Source: Epiperipatus broadwayi (Eukaryota; Onychophora; Udeonychophora; Euonychophora; Peripatidae). Taken from it: 64,000 nucleotides of DNA. How positions within the stretch are numbered: the stretch's first letter is position 1; every line of letters starts with the position of its first letter. The position numbers and the translations under genes are program-made. Location: positions 1,559,501 to 1,623,500 of the forward strand of contig JAQFVV010000028.1 of assembly GCA_028023455.1 (NCBI GenBank), written 5' to 3'. Of the stretch, positions 20,036 through 30,446 are shown one piece after another. The notes beneath the pieces are model-generated. The model was not told the DNA's origin, did not search any database, and saw nothing but the letters and a program-made list of their open reading frames with translations.

Positions 20036-21290
20036 TTCTATTGCTGTGCAGTCAGTGATCACATGTTGAATAAATTTTATAAAATAACGTAAATATTTTC
20101 TAAAGAAAAAAAAAAAATTTAATATATGTGTTTTCAAAATATATGAAATTAGCGTCATAAATCAGAGTGGTGAGAAGTGAAGATGAAGGGGATAAATTTT
20201 TTTTTACTTTATAATACTTATACATGTATTTCGATGTCAAATGTGTACAAAGGATATAGAAGGAAGGGGAAAATTTTTAATATTAAGAAAGTTTTTGAAG
20301 TTCGTTGTGATGTATTTAATATAAGACCAGAAGTATTCAAATATAATCATCATGAACAAAGAATTGATTATCTCGATGTAATTGCTGAGAATGAAATATA
20401 AATTGTGTCAGTTTGTGTCAGTCAAGTAAAAAAAAAAAAAGAATAAAAGTCTCAATAAGGTTGTAATTATAAATGATAAATAATAAAATAGTCGCGGACC
20501 TAAGTTAAGTTGAAGAAATATATATGTGTGATTTAATACTCGCATATTCCAGTTAAGTTAAAAAATAAATGTATGTATGAATTCATAGTCATAATAATAA
20601 AGTGCATTCAGCTATAATTATAGTGATCAAATATAGATTACCCAGATGTAATTGTTGTTAACGAAAAATAAACTAGTTAAGTTTAAAAAAAAGAAAAAAA
20701 GAATTAAAAATAAAATTTCAGGAAGGTTTTCATTATAAATAGTCGAGTATGTAAGTTAAGTTGAGGGAAATATATATGTATGATTTTAAAAATAATCATG
20801 AGGATAACTTGATCAATAAATTACTAACATAGCCTGTACAACAAACATATCTGTAAGTGGAAGTAAATATACATGTATGATTTTAAAATAGTAAAGTGAT
20901 CAATAAAGTACTAACATAGTGTTTGTAATGAAGGATGTTAGTACGTTAAAGAAATATATATGTGTATGATTTTTTTTTTAAACAGCCGTAACCTTGAAGT
21001 GATCGAAAATTATAAACTTAATATTAGAAAATATTATATCAGAAATGCGTACTGTTGGAAAGACAGTTAAAGTAAAATGAATTTATATATATTGTTAACA
21101 GAGAGGAATAAATTATATTGTTTGAATTACAGTTAAAATATGAAAACATAAGTGCATCATTTAGTTAACTAGAGTAAGAGTTTACATACATAGTGAAATA
21201 GAGAGCATTCATCAAAGTAGGGCAGGCAGTCAAATGAATCTATGGCAGGGAGACAAGATGGTGAACCAGAGTATGCGGATTTTGGGTTGG
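20036..21290 (+). other. Internal region of the non-autonomous LTR element
   Basis: A-rich. A 74-residue ORF at 20177-20401 resembles nothing I know. Near-repeated phrases (AAATATATATGTGTGATT-like at 20515, 20770, 20865 and 20950, each with GTTAAGTT, GTGATCAATAAA or similar words) suggest an internal degenerate tandem repeat of roughly 120-250 bases. Confidence 0.45.
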
Positions 21291-22202
21291 CTAGTGGTCT
21301 AAAGGCTAACTAACAGATAACAAAGAAATTAAATAGCTAATCAAAGTTAAAAAACAAAGGATCGAAATAATAAAGGATTGTGGATTTTTTAAATTAAAAT
21401 TAGGAGTAGAGTTAAGGACTTCTTGTCGAGATGTTGGTGGAAACACTGCTCCGATAATAAGCAACCATAATTGAGAGAAACACCAACTTAAAAAATTTTT
21501 TAAAGTTTAAGAAAGAAACAAACAAGAGAGAACCCAGATACATAGTGGAAGGACTCCAATGTAAGAAATAAATTAAATGAACAAGATATGATTTTTAACA
21601 TCGGTGACTCATCAAGAATCTCTGGCTAAGGACCGTTGTGATTGCTGGCCAATTCAAACTCCCCGTGCTCTAATAGTTCCTGTCTACATGTAACAACTGC
21701 TGATGTAGTGCCTGCCAGAGGGTTCGTTTTGCCTGGTCCTTGATGTCTTAAATGCGGAGGAGTTCCCACAACCAAAATCTAACCTAAGAGCAACCGTGCC
21801 CTGCTAAAGAAGTGGAGAAATTCCACATGGCAGTCAGCAAGACTTCAAGTTAATTCAGAGACTTAATAACCTAGGTAAATATGTATCTTACATTTTATAT
21901 TCCCATGTGCACATACCTTGAATTGAGACCATGGCCAAATTCTTACTTTGAATGATACAGACATTCTTTAATTTTTTTTTATATATACACGGAGTGAGGA
22001 TTATAAATGTACTATCATTTATAGAATCTTTTTATTTTATTTTTACTCGTAGCATTATAGCAAATAATCTGTTTTTATTGTGTGTAAATGATTTAAAGTA
22101 TTTCTTTTATTGTTTAATTTATTGTATTAAATATCTTTTATTGATTTAAATCTGTTTCGTCTTATTCTTTGCCACTCCAAAAAGTGATATAGTCGTAATG
22201 TT
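21291..22202 (+). repeat. Shared 3' internal region (right inverted arm)
   Basis: Reverse complement of 12556-13460 with scattered substitutions, running directly into the 3' LTR. Landmarks include GGACTTCTTGTCGAGATG, GTTTTGCCTGGTCCTTGATG and AATAACCTAGGTAAATATG. Confidence 0.8.
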
Positions 22203-22501
22203 TGGGAAATAATATGTGAAGCTAGTGGTGCAGTATTTTGATCCCAATAAAATTTATAAATATCAAAGCGCTGTAACTCTGTAAATCTTACAGCAGTCGA
22301 GAGACAGTTGACCGGGAAAAATAACTTGGGGCTATACCCGTATAATTACAGGTTCGGTGAAGTAGGGATATAGACTCATTTATGTCCGTATGTTCTCTCT
22401 GCTTGTGGTAGCAGAAGGTGGATCATCTTGAATTTTAAGAATTCCCCATTATATATAAATAAAAGGGAAGTTAAGCTTTCGATCATCGTGTTTCCATTAC
22501 A
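22203..22501 (+). repeat. 3' LTR (299 bp)
   Basis: Same length and orientation as the 5' LTR, ending TTCCATTACA next to (TA)n. No clear target-site duplication is visible beside the 5' LTR, as expected if the whole 12232-22501 block, not this element alone, was what inserted. Confidence 0.85.
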
Positions 22502-22640
22502 ATATATATATATATACAATCAGTGCTCAGCTTTATATTAAGATAGTAAATCTTTATACTTTAATGGACAAGCTTCAAACTACTCCAACTCACAACTCTT
22601 CAGCCTTCTATTTCATTGAAAATCTGATGATGGAATGTTC
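22502..22640 (-). mobile_element. Family-A repeat, upstream half separated by the LTR composite
   Basis: Its complement reads CCATCATCAGATTTTCAATG, then GTTTGAAGC, then GTCCATTAAAGTATAAAG, then GAGCACTGATTGTATATA. This is the sequence that precedes the hammerhead at 22.9, 24.4 and 58.9 kb. It stops exactly at the LTR end and its continuation is at 12231 and below. Confidence 0.65.
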
Positions 22641-22870
22641 AAAGTCCTCGAGTTGTCATCCTACCCATGTTGATGTTAGTCATTCTGACCCCTCATGTAC
22701 AGGAGAATAATCGATTTTTACATACATATGCGAGGGATGGGCAGACCCTTAACACACTTGTATATATAAATTGATACACTGTATAGGCTTACACCTGCAC
22801 ATACCAATATATGTGTAATATATAAGGTATTCTAACTCAGACTTTCACACAACCCTCAAATCTCCAAGAT
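22641..22870. other. Spacer with a partial minus-strand family-A tail
   Basis: Near 22835-22870 the minus strand has the tRNA-like tail of family A (CTTGGAGATTTGAGG, AAAGTCTGAGTTAGAATACC). Nothing else is recognised. Confidence 0.4.
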
Positions 22871-22879
22871 ATCTCATAT

Positions 22880-23190
22880 TGCTGCCATCATCAGATTTTA
22901 ATGAAATGGAAGGATGAAGAGTTGTGAGGTGGAATAGTTTGAAGCCTGTCCATTAAAGTATAAAGATTTGCTATCTTGATTGTATATATGTGTGGAGATA
23001 GTAATCTGGACCACTGGTTTAGCACGAAATACGGCATTGGGGATTATTTATGTTTTCAACATGTGTGTGATCAGATGGCTCAGCAATATAAGATGACTTG
23101 GAGAGTTGAGTGAAAGTCTGAGTTCGAATCCCTTATATATGACATATATATCTGTATGTGCAGGTGTAAGCCTGTACAGTGTATTAATTT
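22880..23190 (+). mobile_element. Family-A hammerhead repeat with tRNA-like segment
   Basis: CATCATCAGATTTTAATGAA (22885) to (TA)n, then a hammerhead with a deletion of the CTGATGAGTG core (CCACTGGTTTAGCAC, GAAA at 23026-23029). Outer stem GTAATC pairs with GATTAT. TGGCTCAG (23076) and GTTCGAATCC (23122-23131) follow; the second is a perfect B-box match. The upstream half forms an inverted repeat with 22518-22640. Confidence 0.65.
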
Positions 23191-23493
23191 ATAAATAATG
23201 TATTGTTCAACAGAGAAGACCCATTTTATATTCATATACGTAAATTTAAAAAAAAAATCTTTTTACTGTAATAGTATAATAAAGAACAAAAAGCAAATAA
23301 ATTTATGACCAGTTCAATTTATTTTAATCTTAAAATTTTTTTTATGCCATTTGCGCAAATATGTTACTCATTAAATTTTCGTGTTTTATTTGCAGTTATC
23401 TCATTTTAAAATGAATTTATTATTAAAACTTTTTAAATTTATTTTGAGTGCAAAGCTATTCAAATTCCCAGACAGATGCTAGACCGATATTAC
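23191..23493. other. Non-coding stretch, nothing recognised
   Basis: AT-rich, with A and T runs. No supported feature. Confidence 0.4.
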
Positions 23494-23650
23494 ACTTGAG
23501 CAAATGTTGTTTAATAAAGAAGTTAAATTAATAAATGAAAAAAAAAAACGTGAACACACACAAAAACGTGAACACACACATTTATGTGTGTTCACGTTTT
23601 TTTTTCATTTATTAATTTAACTTCTTTATTAAACAACATTTGCTCAAGTG
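23494..23650. repeat. Near-perfect 150-bp hairpin
   Basis: CTTGAGCAAATGTTGTTTAA at 23494 runs to a poly(A)-CGTGAACACACAC, and after a 25-base centre the exact complement returns, ending ACATTTGCTCAAG at 23648. The arms are about 63 bases with almost no mismatch. CGTGAACACACAC occurs three times in direct orientation (about 23549, 23566 and 23651). Confidence 0.85.
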
Positions 23651-23769
23651 TCGTGAACACACACATTTATGTAAAAATGCTTGTGTTTAAATATGTATTG
23701 ATTAAGTGCTGAAAACATACTTTTAATTTGATTGACCTCAATATAAATAAACAATCTACTGTTTTCCTG

Positions 23770-23940
23770 AAGATTTGTGATGATGGTGGTTAGTTATATT
23801 TACATAATGGACTATTTCCTTCATCTAATATAAGTTTTGAAAGTAATTGGAATATTAAAATAAAGATAATGTTTTTAAAAATATTCAATACTTATATTAG
23901 ATGATGGAAATAGTCCAATATATAAATATGGACAATCTAA
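23770..23940. repeat. Foldback family E, empty form
   Basis: AATGGACTATTTCCTTCATC, then TAATATAAGTTTTGAA, pairs with TTCAATACTTATATTAGATG, then GGAAATAGTCCAAT. The outer end is CCTGAAGATTTGTGATGATG. A second copy at 52740-53190 holds a SINE between its arms. Confidence 0.7.
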
Positions 23941-24389
23941 TGGTTTATTGATTCAGAATTTATCAGAAATGCGAGCAGCAGAAGTGATAGAGATTGTCAT
24001 CCATGAAGATTGGATTCCGGAGTATGCTACCTACCACTACATCAAACCATGTAAAGTGCATGGGATTTGTATTAATTTCCTAAAAAGTTTGAGTACTGGA
24101 AGAACTGGGCTATAAACCATGAACTTTGAACTCCAGGATGTGCTGTTCTATTACTGTGCTAAATCATGCAAAGTAAACAAATAATTGATAGATATACTGC
24201 TTGGGAATTTATAAGACGTTATAGCCCCCATGAGTGACAGGAATGAGCAGTGATTCTTGAACCTTGAACTTGAGTGCCATATCACCACTGGACTTTACTA
24301 TGTAAATCAAAAAATATGAGGGTCAGAGTGACTTGAGGTCAGCATGGGCAAGGCAATAATATTGGCATCATCATGTGATTTGGGTTTTC
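23941..24389. other. Non-coding stretch, nothing recognised
   Basis: Slightly less AT-rich. No ORF, RNA or repeat that I can support. Confidence 0.4.
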
Positions 24390-24690
24390 CATCATCAGAT
24401 TTTCAATAGATTGGATGGCTGAAGAGTTGGAATAGATTGAAAGCCTTTCCATTAAAATATGAAGATTTGCTATCTTAATATAAACTGAGCACTGATTATA
24501 TATATGTGGGAAATGATAATCTAGACCAACTGATTAGTACTGGTTTAGCACGAAATACAGATATTGGTGATTATTTATCTTTTGTATATGTGCATGGTTA
24601 TGTTTATCAGTAGTATGAGATAATGTGGATAGTTGAAGGGTGCTTGAAAGCCTGTGTTCAAATCCCCTATATTTACCAATGGTTTAAAGT
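24390..24690 (+). mobile_element. Family-A hammerhead repeat with tRNA-like segment
   Basis: Starts CCATCATCAGATTTTCAATA. The hammerhead lies at 24516-24574: ATAAT, CCAA, CTGATTA (24530-24536, one core change), stem II GTACT-GGTTT-AGCAC, GAAA (24552-24555), TTGG (24564-24567), ATTAT (24570-24574). The outer pair ATAAT/ATTAT differs from the 59-kb copy (ATGAT/ATCAT) yet pairs perfectly. TCAGTAGTATGAGAT near 24607 and B box GTTCAAATCC at 24656-24665 follow. Confidence 0.7.
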
Positions 24691-25260
24691 TTTGTGGTAC
24701 ATAAAGAGTTCAAGCAGCAAAAGTCAAAGCAATGAGTCAAGTAGCTTGGGCCTTGAGTTCTGGGATTTACCATTCAATGATAGCACTGAAGGAGTCAGGA
24801 AATTGCCTCCAGAGACCAGATTGCATACTGATTTAGAATTTATTTTAAAAAGTAAATTTATTCACCAATAAATCACTGTATACTATTAGTATACAAAATG
24901 AATACATAATGATAAACATTATGTTAATTATGTGTATAAAATATATATATAACCAAAGAGAAATAAAATTATTAATGGAAAAGTAAGTTAATGTAAATAA
25001 TGTGCTCACGCCTTTAAGATTCTGGCATTTGCACCTCATATGCTGAAAGTTGCAATTAGAAATATTTTTTTTCTGTTTTTATGCAGCAGTACATTGAAAT
25101 TCAGTAACTAACTGCATGTTAACTTAAAATATTTACCCTTTTGCTAATAATAACTGGTCGCTTTTTTTATTGATCAATTCTAAATATGTACCCAGAAGTT
25201 GTAGAAAAATAATATTTGTATAAACATATTTTTTAACAAATGCTTTTACTTAAATTAAAG
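24691..25260. other. Non-coding stretch, nothing recognised
   Basis: AT-rich. Short ORFs only, none with recognisable motifs. Confidence 0.4.
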
Positions 25261-25261
25261 T

Positions 25262-25276
25262 ATAATGCACTAAAAA

Positions 25277-25318
<42 letters not shown>

Positions 25319-25341
25319 TTTTTAGTGCATTATATATTTCC
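25262..25341. repeat. Perfect (TA)n-centred palindrome
   Basis: ATAATGCACTAAAAACCAA, then about 17 TA units, then TTGGTTTTTAGTGCATTAT. The non-TA arms match perfectly over 19 bases. Confidence 0.9.
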
Positions 25342-25487
25342 TTCTAGCACAATTTGAGTTGTTATATTTTACATAAAATAAAAATGTGGAACATCTTAAA
25401 ATTAATTAATTCACTTATTAAACTAGTGATTGAATTAATTAATTTCTGGACATCCTATACTGTTATTTTAAAATATACCATCATCAT

Positions 25488-25990
25488 AATTGTCAACTAT
25501 TATCAATCCACTGCATGATGAAGGTTTCTCCAAGCTCAATCCATTTTTTCCAATCTCTAGCATTTCTTCTTCACATTGCATCTACACACTTTTTTATTTC
25601 AACCACCTATCTCACATGTGGTCTTTTTCTGGGTCTTTTATAATCTCTTGTAATCCAGTTTAAGATTTCAAGTATTTATCTATTATCATTTCTTCTAGCA
25701 ATATGTCTAACCCAACTTCACTTAAGTCTTTTAATTCTTTCAATGATGACTGTAACACCTGTTTCTTCTCTTACCTATATATTGCATTTTCGATCTCTTC
25801 TTGTTATTCCTAACATGTATCTCCATACTTCTTTGAGTAGTCTGAAGTCTCTGTATTGCTCTTCTATTAAGCACCCAAGTCTCAGAACCATAAATAAAGA
25901 CTAGTAAAACACATTTATTAAAAAATCTTGCTTTTCAAACACATAGGCCTATTTTCTTTTAGTATTGTTATTTCTACCAAAAGCACTCAA
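25488..25990 (-). pseudogene. RTE-type LINE 3' fragment, old
   Basis: The minus strand carries the RTE ORF tail. The + text shows the complements of GGAGTGCTTTTGGTAGAA (end at 25988), the SETW-region (CTTGGGTGCTTAATAGAAG), and the terminal GGATTGATAATAG, TTGACAATTATGATGATGG. It ends in the GAT-repeat tail typical of RTE. Heavily diverged. Confidence 0.75.
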
Positions 25991-26887
25991 AATTGTGCCT
26001 AAATAAAAAAATTCATTACTTCTTAAATTAAATAAACATGTTTGCATGAAATATTTCTTTGTATGCATTATTTTGAATTTTTTAGCCTTTGGATATTTTG
26101 CTATGAACTTTTTGTAACTACTGGTACTCAAATTTAAAATACTGAGACTCTAAACAATATTATGGTATTTCTAGATTTGAAATGCAATTTGGTCCATTTG
26201 TAAGATTATTTTCTTTATGAAGGTAGCTTTTTAAAATGTCAAGTTTTAGTACAACAATCAAAAGAAATAAAGATTTTAGCCTTCATTTTTTTTTAATTAA
26301 CTGAAAATATTTTTAATGAATTAGGCATGAAATTGAATGAAAATGAAGTTTGAAAAAATGTACTGCTATTTATCGCTCATCACTGAAAACTTACAGAATT
26401 GATATCTAGATAATGTATAACTCAAGTTGCCAACATTATTAATTGGAACAAAAAATCTGGCTATTCCTAAAATATTGCACTGCCATCAGGATCTAACATG
26501 TGTACAAAATTTGATGAGAATTTATGACAAAGAAATATGTTAAACATAGGTCACTAGATGTATTGAAGGACCAGACTTTGGTCATATTTTGGAAAAAAGT
26601 CAAGCAAACCATTAATTAGAATTATTGTTGCAACACTCAAAAAGAACTATGATCATTCTAATTAACAAGTTAATATGCATCTTATGATGACTTCGTGAAA
26701 CAAATAGAAACTAAAATCTCACTTATGTTGTCACATTCTGTTTATTTTACATCTTTCAGTATTGTCTGTTGATTTCTTCTATAATGTATTTTATCTTTTG
26801 AAATACTTCTGCACCTTGTCTAGTTGTTTCTCTGCATTACATTATATTGTAAACCACATTTTCTCAGCGAAGATAATCAACATTCAC
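25991..26887. other. Non-coding stretch, nothing recognised
   Basis: AT-rich, no supported feature. The small minus ORF at 25949-26131 partly overlaps the RTE fragment and is not otherwise meaningful. Confidence 0.4.
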
Positions 26888-27175
26888 CATCATTTTTAAT
26901 AATTATCAGTTCAATCCATCTTTTCTGATCTCTAGCCTCTCTTATCTACATTATCCCAGTTCACTTCCTTATTTCATCCATCCATCTCACATGTGGTCTT
27001 ATTCAAGGTCTTCAGTATTCTGTTGAAATCCAGTTTAAGATTTCAACTGCCCATCTATAATCATCTCTTCTACCAATATATCCAGCCAACTCCAATGCCT
27101 GTTTGTTATCTCATCCATATTCCTGACATTTATTCTTTATGTTTCATTGAATGGTCTGAATGCTTATATTGCACT
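26888..27175 (-). pseudogene. RTE-type LINE 3' tail, old and short
   Basis: Complements of the RTE C-terminal coding region: GATGGATGAAATAAGGAAGT, GACCACATGTGAGATGGATG and AGAGATGATTATAGATGG, ending at an ATGATGGT tail. It is strongly diverged, with many indels. Confidence 0.7.
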
Positions 27176-28319
27176 AAAATGGCATGGAAATAATCTTTAT
27201 AAAATAAATAATATGTACCTGTCTCATGATAACCACAAATAAGTTAATCATAAAATATTTTGAAAAAGTGCATTGCTCTTTTTTATTGTTCGTAAGCCTA
27301 TTCAATGAGTATGCGTTTTTATAAAAACAGATTCTATGACATCTTAACAAGAGAAATGTAAAACATATGGATTAATCTTATGATCTAGCAATTGTATTCT
27401 AATAAACTTAGTAACAAGTAATGTTTGATACTTAGATAATCTGTGCATTACACTTTTATTTTACCTTTGTAATTGTCTTCTCATATATTTAATAAAGCAA
27501 TAAAATATTAACAATGACAATAAATATTATTAATAACCATGCTCCTAAATAACAGAAAGGACAAGTTGCCTTGGAAATAGGTCTTCCAGATTGTTTACAA
27601 GATCAGTTGCAATGATTGTGCTTGTAGGCAATCTATTATGAAGATTCATGCACTGACAGTGCCACCAGACTAGCACAACATAAGTATATTTACAACCATA
27701 CAAAGAAAGATCCCAATGTGAAGTCGGCATTTCTGGAGCATTAAATGACATCTGGATATAGTTCAATTCACATAATACTAAAGTAGTGTGCTCAATGCAA
27801 TGATCAGAAAAGAAAATTTAAGAAGGTGTCATTCCTGGCTAACAACACCTACATAATAAACAAAAAAGAGTCATACATCACTTTATCCCAAAAGTGGAAT
27901 ATGTAAATCAATAAATTTATATAGTAACTATCAGTTGTCAAATTTTGTGCTTTTTTCTTAATTAATCTCAACCAACAAATTTGAGCACTAGAATTATGAC
28001 CTTCTAGATTGAAAGCATTTCTCAGCTAGTGGCTGTTTAATTGAAATCAAATCTTTTCTTTAAAATCAAATCTTTTCTTTAAAAGAAAATTAACACACTT
28101 AATAGAATTACATAAAAAAAAAGAAATAAAATTTCAAAGAGTTACAGAAGTATTTTCAGTTATTTACATAATTATTTTCAACCGAAAACTAACTGAAAAT
28201 ACTTCTATGTTTTATAATAGATATTAGTAATATTTATTATCACCATTAATACTATTGTTCCATTTATTATTAATAAAATAATTAATCTATAATAGAATTT
28301 ATTTGATATATATATACAT
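27176..28319. other. Non-coding stretch with a small hairpin
   Basis: AGAAGTATTTTCAGTTA (28147) pairs with TAACTGAAAATACTTCT (about 28190). A similar hairpin (AGAAGTACTTGCGG and CCGAAAGTACTTCTATG) lies at 49708-49773. Nothing else is recognised. Confidence 0.45.
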
Positions 28320-28441
28320 GCAAAACCATAAAACAATACAATACTAGATTAAATTTTAAAAAAATTTACCAAAATCCTTACACAACCATGGTTTCATCTA
28401 CTACAAATAGACCTTCTCAAGTGAAAATCAATCTAAAGGAA

Positions 28442-28493
<52 letters not shown>

Positions 28494-28514
28494 AACAAAC
28501 CTTCCCATAATTCA

Positions 28515-28870
28515 CTACAAATTCCACCTTCCCTTAATATCAAAAGAAGTCTTCATAAGATTGATAGCCTCAGAATCAAGGAGTTTTATCATCAAAGTCT
28601 CCTTTATTCTTCTTTTTAACTCATTCTTTTCATAAAAAATAACTGAAGCATTGTTAAACAATATTCTATGACCTGTATTCAATTCATGAATATATAAAGC
28701 TGAGTTAAGATACCTATGTTTAACCCTACTTATATGAACCATAACCCTTTCATTAAGGCTAAAATTTACTCTGACCTACATAAAATTTACCACAACTACA
28801 TGGAATTTTATAAACAATACGAGGAATAGACCTACTATCAATAGACTGCTTTGAACCATTAAGTAATGAA
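28515..28870 (-). pseudogene. PLE-2 GIY-YIG endonuclease
   Basis: RIVYKIPCSCGKFYVGQS is the GIY...YVG core with the PLE-specific Cys pair. After a shift (28760 region) the domain continues VHISRVKHRYLNSALYIHEL, NTGH, then LIKLLDSEAINLMK. The frame change at AGTAAATTTTAGCC is shared, apart from one substitution, with the inverted copy at about 29985. Confidence 0.8.
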
Positions 28871-28890
28871 TTGAAATCAGAACCTTTTCT

Positions 28891-29803
28891 TCATGCAACC
28901 TTCATTCCACCTAACAAATGACTATTCATATAAAACAAATTATAAATTGATGCTTTAAATGGTAAAGACATATAATCATCATCCTTACCAACAAAATTCT
29001 TATCATCCAAATCACGACTATAAACATTATTATTAAATACCACTTTTTTAATAAAATCATGATTATAACCCAATACTACATATTCAGCAGCAAATTGACT
29101 TCTTTGAATATCAGCATCATTATTAAAATTATTAAGCCTTCTATTCCGACAACAAAAATTCAACAAAGACATTTTTTTATGTATAAAAGGCTGATAACTA
29201 GCAGGCCTAATCATATTTCTCAAATTTTTAGGTTTTATAAAATGACTACAAAACAAAACATCATTAACCTTCTCAACATTTAAATCTAAAAACTTTAATT
29301 TTACAAAATCAAAAACACCCCCCTCAATTGTAAACTTAATACTAGAATCAAAAGCATTCAATGCACATAAAAACTCTTCTAATTTCTCTTTCTGAATAAC
29401 AAACAAACAATCATCAACATACTTAACAAATAATTTAATAGAACATGAAAACATATTAATAATACTACACTCCAAATAATCAATATAGACAGCACACATC
29501 AATGGAGAAATGACATAACCAATAACCCAACCTTCTCTAATCTTATAAAACACATCATTAGACATAAAATACATTGAATCCTCTAACAGCAAAAGCAAAT
29601 CATGAAAAACCTTAATCTTATCTGCAGAAAAAACATTCTAATTTTTTTAAAATTGAAAGAAAAACATCAATACTTTTTAATCTATTAACCGATTGATACA
29701 TATTTTCAATGTCTAAACTACCAAAAACACAATCATCATCCAAAACAAAACCATTTATTTTCTTAAAAGCCTCAAAAGAAGAAGAAACACAAAATTGACC
29801 CAA
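28891..29803 (-). pseudogene. PLE-2 reverse transcriptase
   Basis: Two frames, 29803-29618 and 29598-28891. Seen in order: SLDIENMYQSVNR (D..SMYQ-type catalytic block), YKIREGWVIGYVISPLMCAV (Q..G..MGSPLSP block), KYVDDCLFVIQKEKLEEF (YVDD), then FVKLKFLDLNVEK (the FLDL block found in PLE RTs) and an arginine/asparagine-rich connector. The N-terminal third of the RT is missing. Confidence 0.85.
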
Positions 29804-29875
29804 TTTTATATAATCCTTAAAATATCTTATAAAAAATTTTGATATTTTATCAACAATTCCTCCTGTAAAATCAAA

Positions 29876-30446
29876 AATTCATTACTTAATGGTTCAAAGC
29901 AGTCTATTGATAGTAGGTCTATTCCTGGTATTGTTTATAAAATTCCATGTAGTTGTGGTAGATTTTATGTAGGTCAGAGTAATTTTTAGCCTTAATGAAA
30001 GGGTTAAGGTTCATATAAGTAGGGTTAAACATAGGTATCTTAACTCAGCTTTATATATTCATGAATTGAATACAGGTCATAGAATATTGTTTAACAATGC
30101 TTCGGTTATTTTTTATAAAAAGAATGAGTTAAAAAGAAGAATAAAGGAGACTTTGATGATAAAACTCCTTGATTCTGAGGCTATCAATCTTATGAAGACT
30201 TCTTTTGATATTAAGCGAAGGTGGAATTTGTAGTGAATTATGGGAAGGTTTGTTTGTGTATATATATATATATATATATATATGTTTTCATATCTATATA
30301 TATATATATATATATATATGTTTTCCTTTAGATTGAATTTCACTTGAGAAGGTCTATTTGTAGTAGATGAAACCATGGTTGTGTAAGGATTTTGGTAAAT
30401 TTTTTTAAAATTTAATCTAGTATTGTATTGTTTTATAGTTTTGCAT
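29876..30446 (+). mobile_element. PLE-2 3' end, inverted second copy
   Basis: AATTCATTACTTAATGGTTC onward is the complement of 28870-28320 through the GIY-YIG domain (VYKIPCSCGRFYVGQS), the (TA)n tract and TTTAATCTAGTATTGTATTG. Inverted partial copies next to a Penelope-type element are known for this class. The pair gives a palindrome with about 570-bp arms. Confidence 0.85.

Larger units (their letters stand above)
19714..22501 (+). mobile_element. Non-autonomous LTR retrotransposon (no gag-pol)
   Basis: Two same-direction 299-base LTRs (19714-20012 and 22203-22501) start TG and end CA. A primer-binding-site candidate follows the first LTR. The 2.2-kb internal part has no gag or pol. Its last 0.9 kb equals the 3' region of the neighbouring Gypsy copy, so it is best seen as an internally deleted relative (LARD/TRIM-like). 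Confidence 0.75.
28320..29875 (-). mobile_element. Penelope-like element PLE-2, 5'-truncated
   Basis: On the minus strand the RT enters mid-domain (GGIVDKISKFF), then GSLDIENMYQSV (first Asp; 29803-29618), IGYVISPLMCAVYIDYLE and KYVDDCLFVIQ (29598-28891), then the GIY-YIG endonuclease (28870-28515) and a 3' UTR with (TA)n. It ends at about 28320. It is broken by frameshifts. At 29876 it meets an inverted second copy of its own 3' end. Confidence 0.85.

Noticed and set aside
12232-22501. Maverick/Polinton or DIRS element on account of long terminal inverted repeats
   Set aside because: No polymerase B, capsid or tyrosine recombinase is seen. The repeats are LTRs with TG...CA ends and the pol has Gypsy order with a DDE-type integrase.
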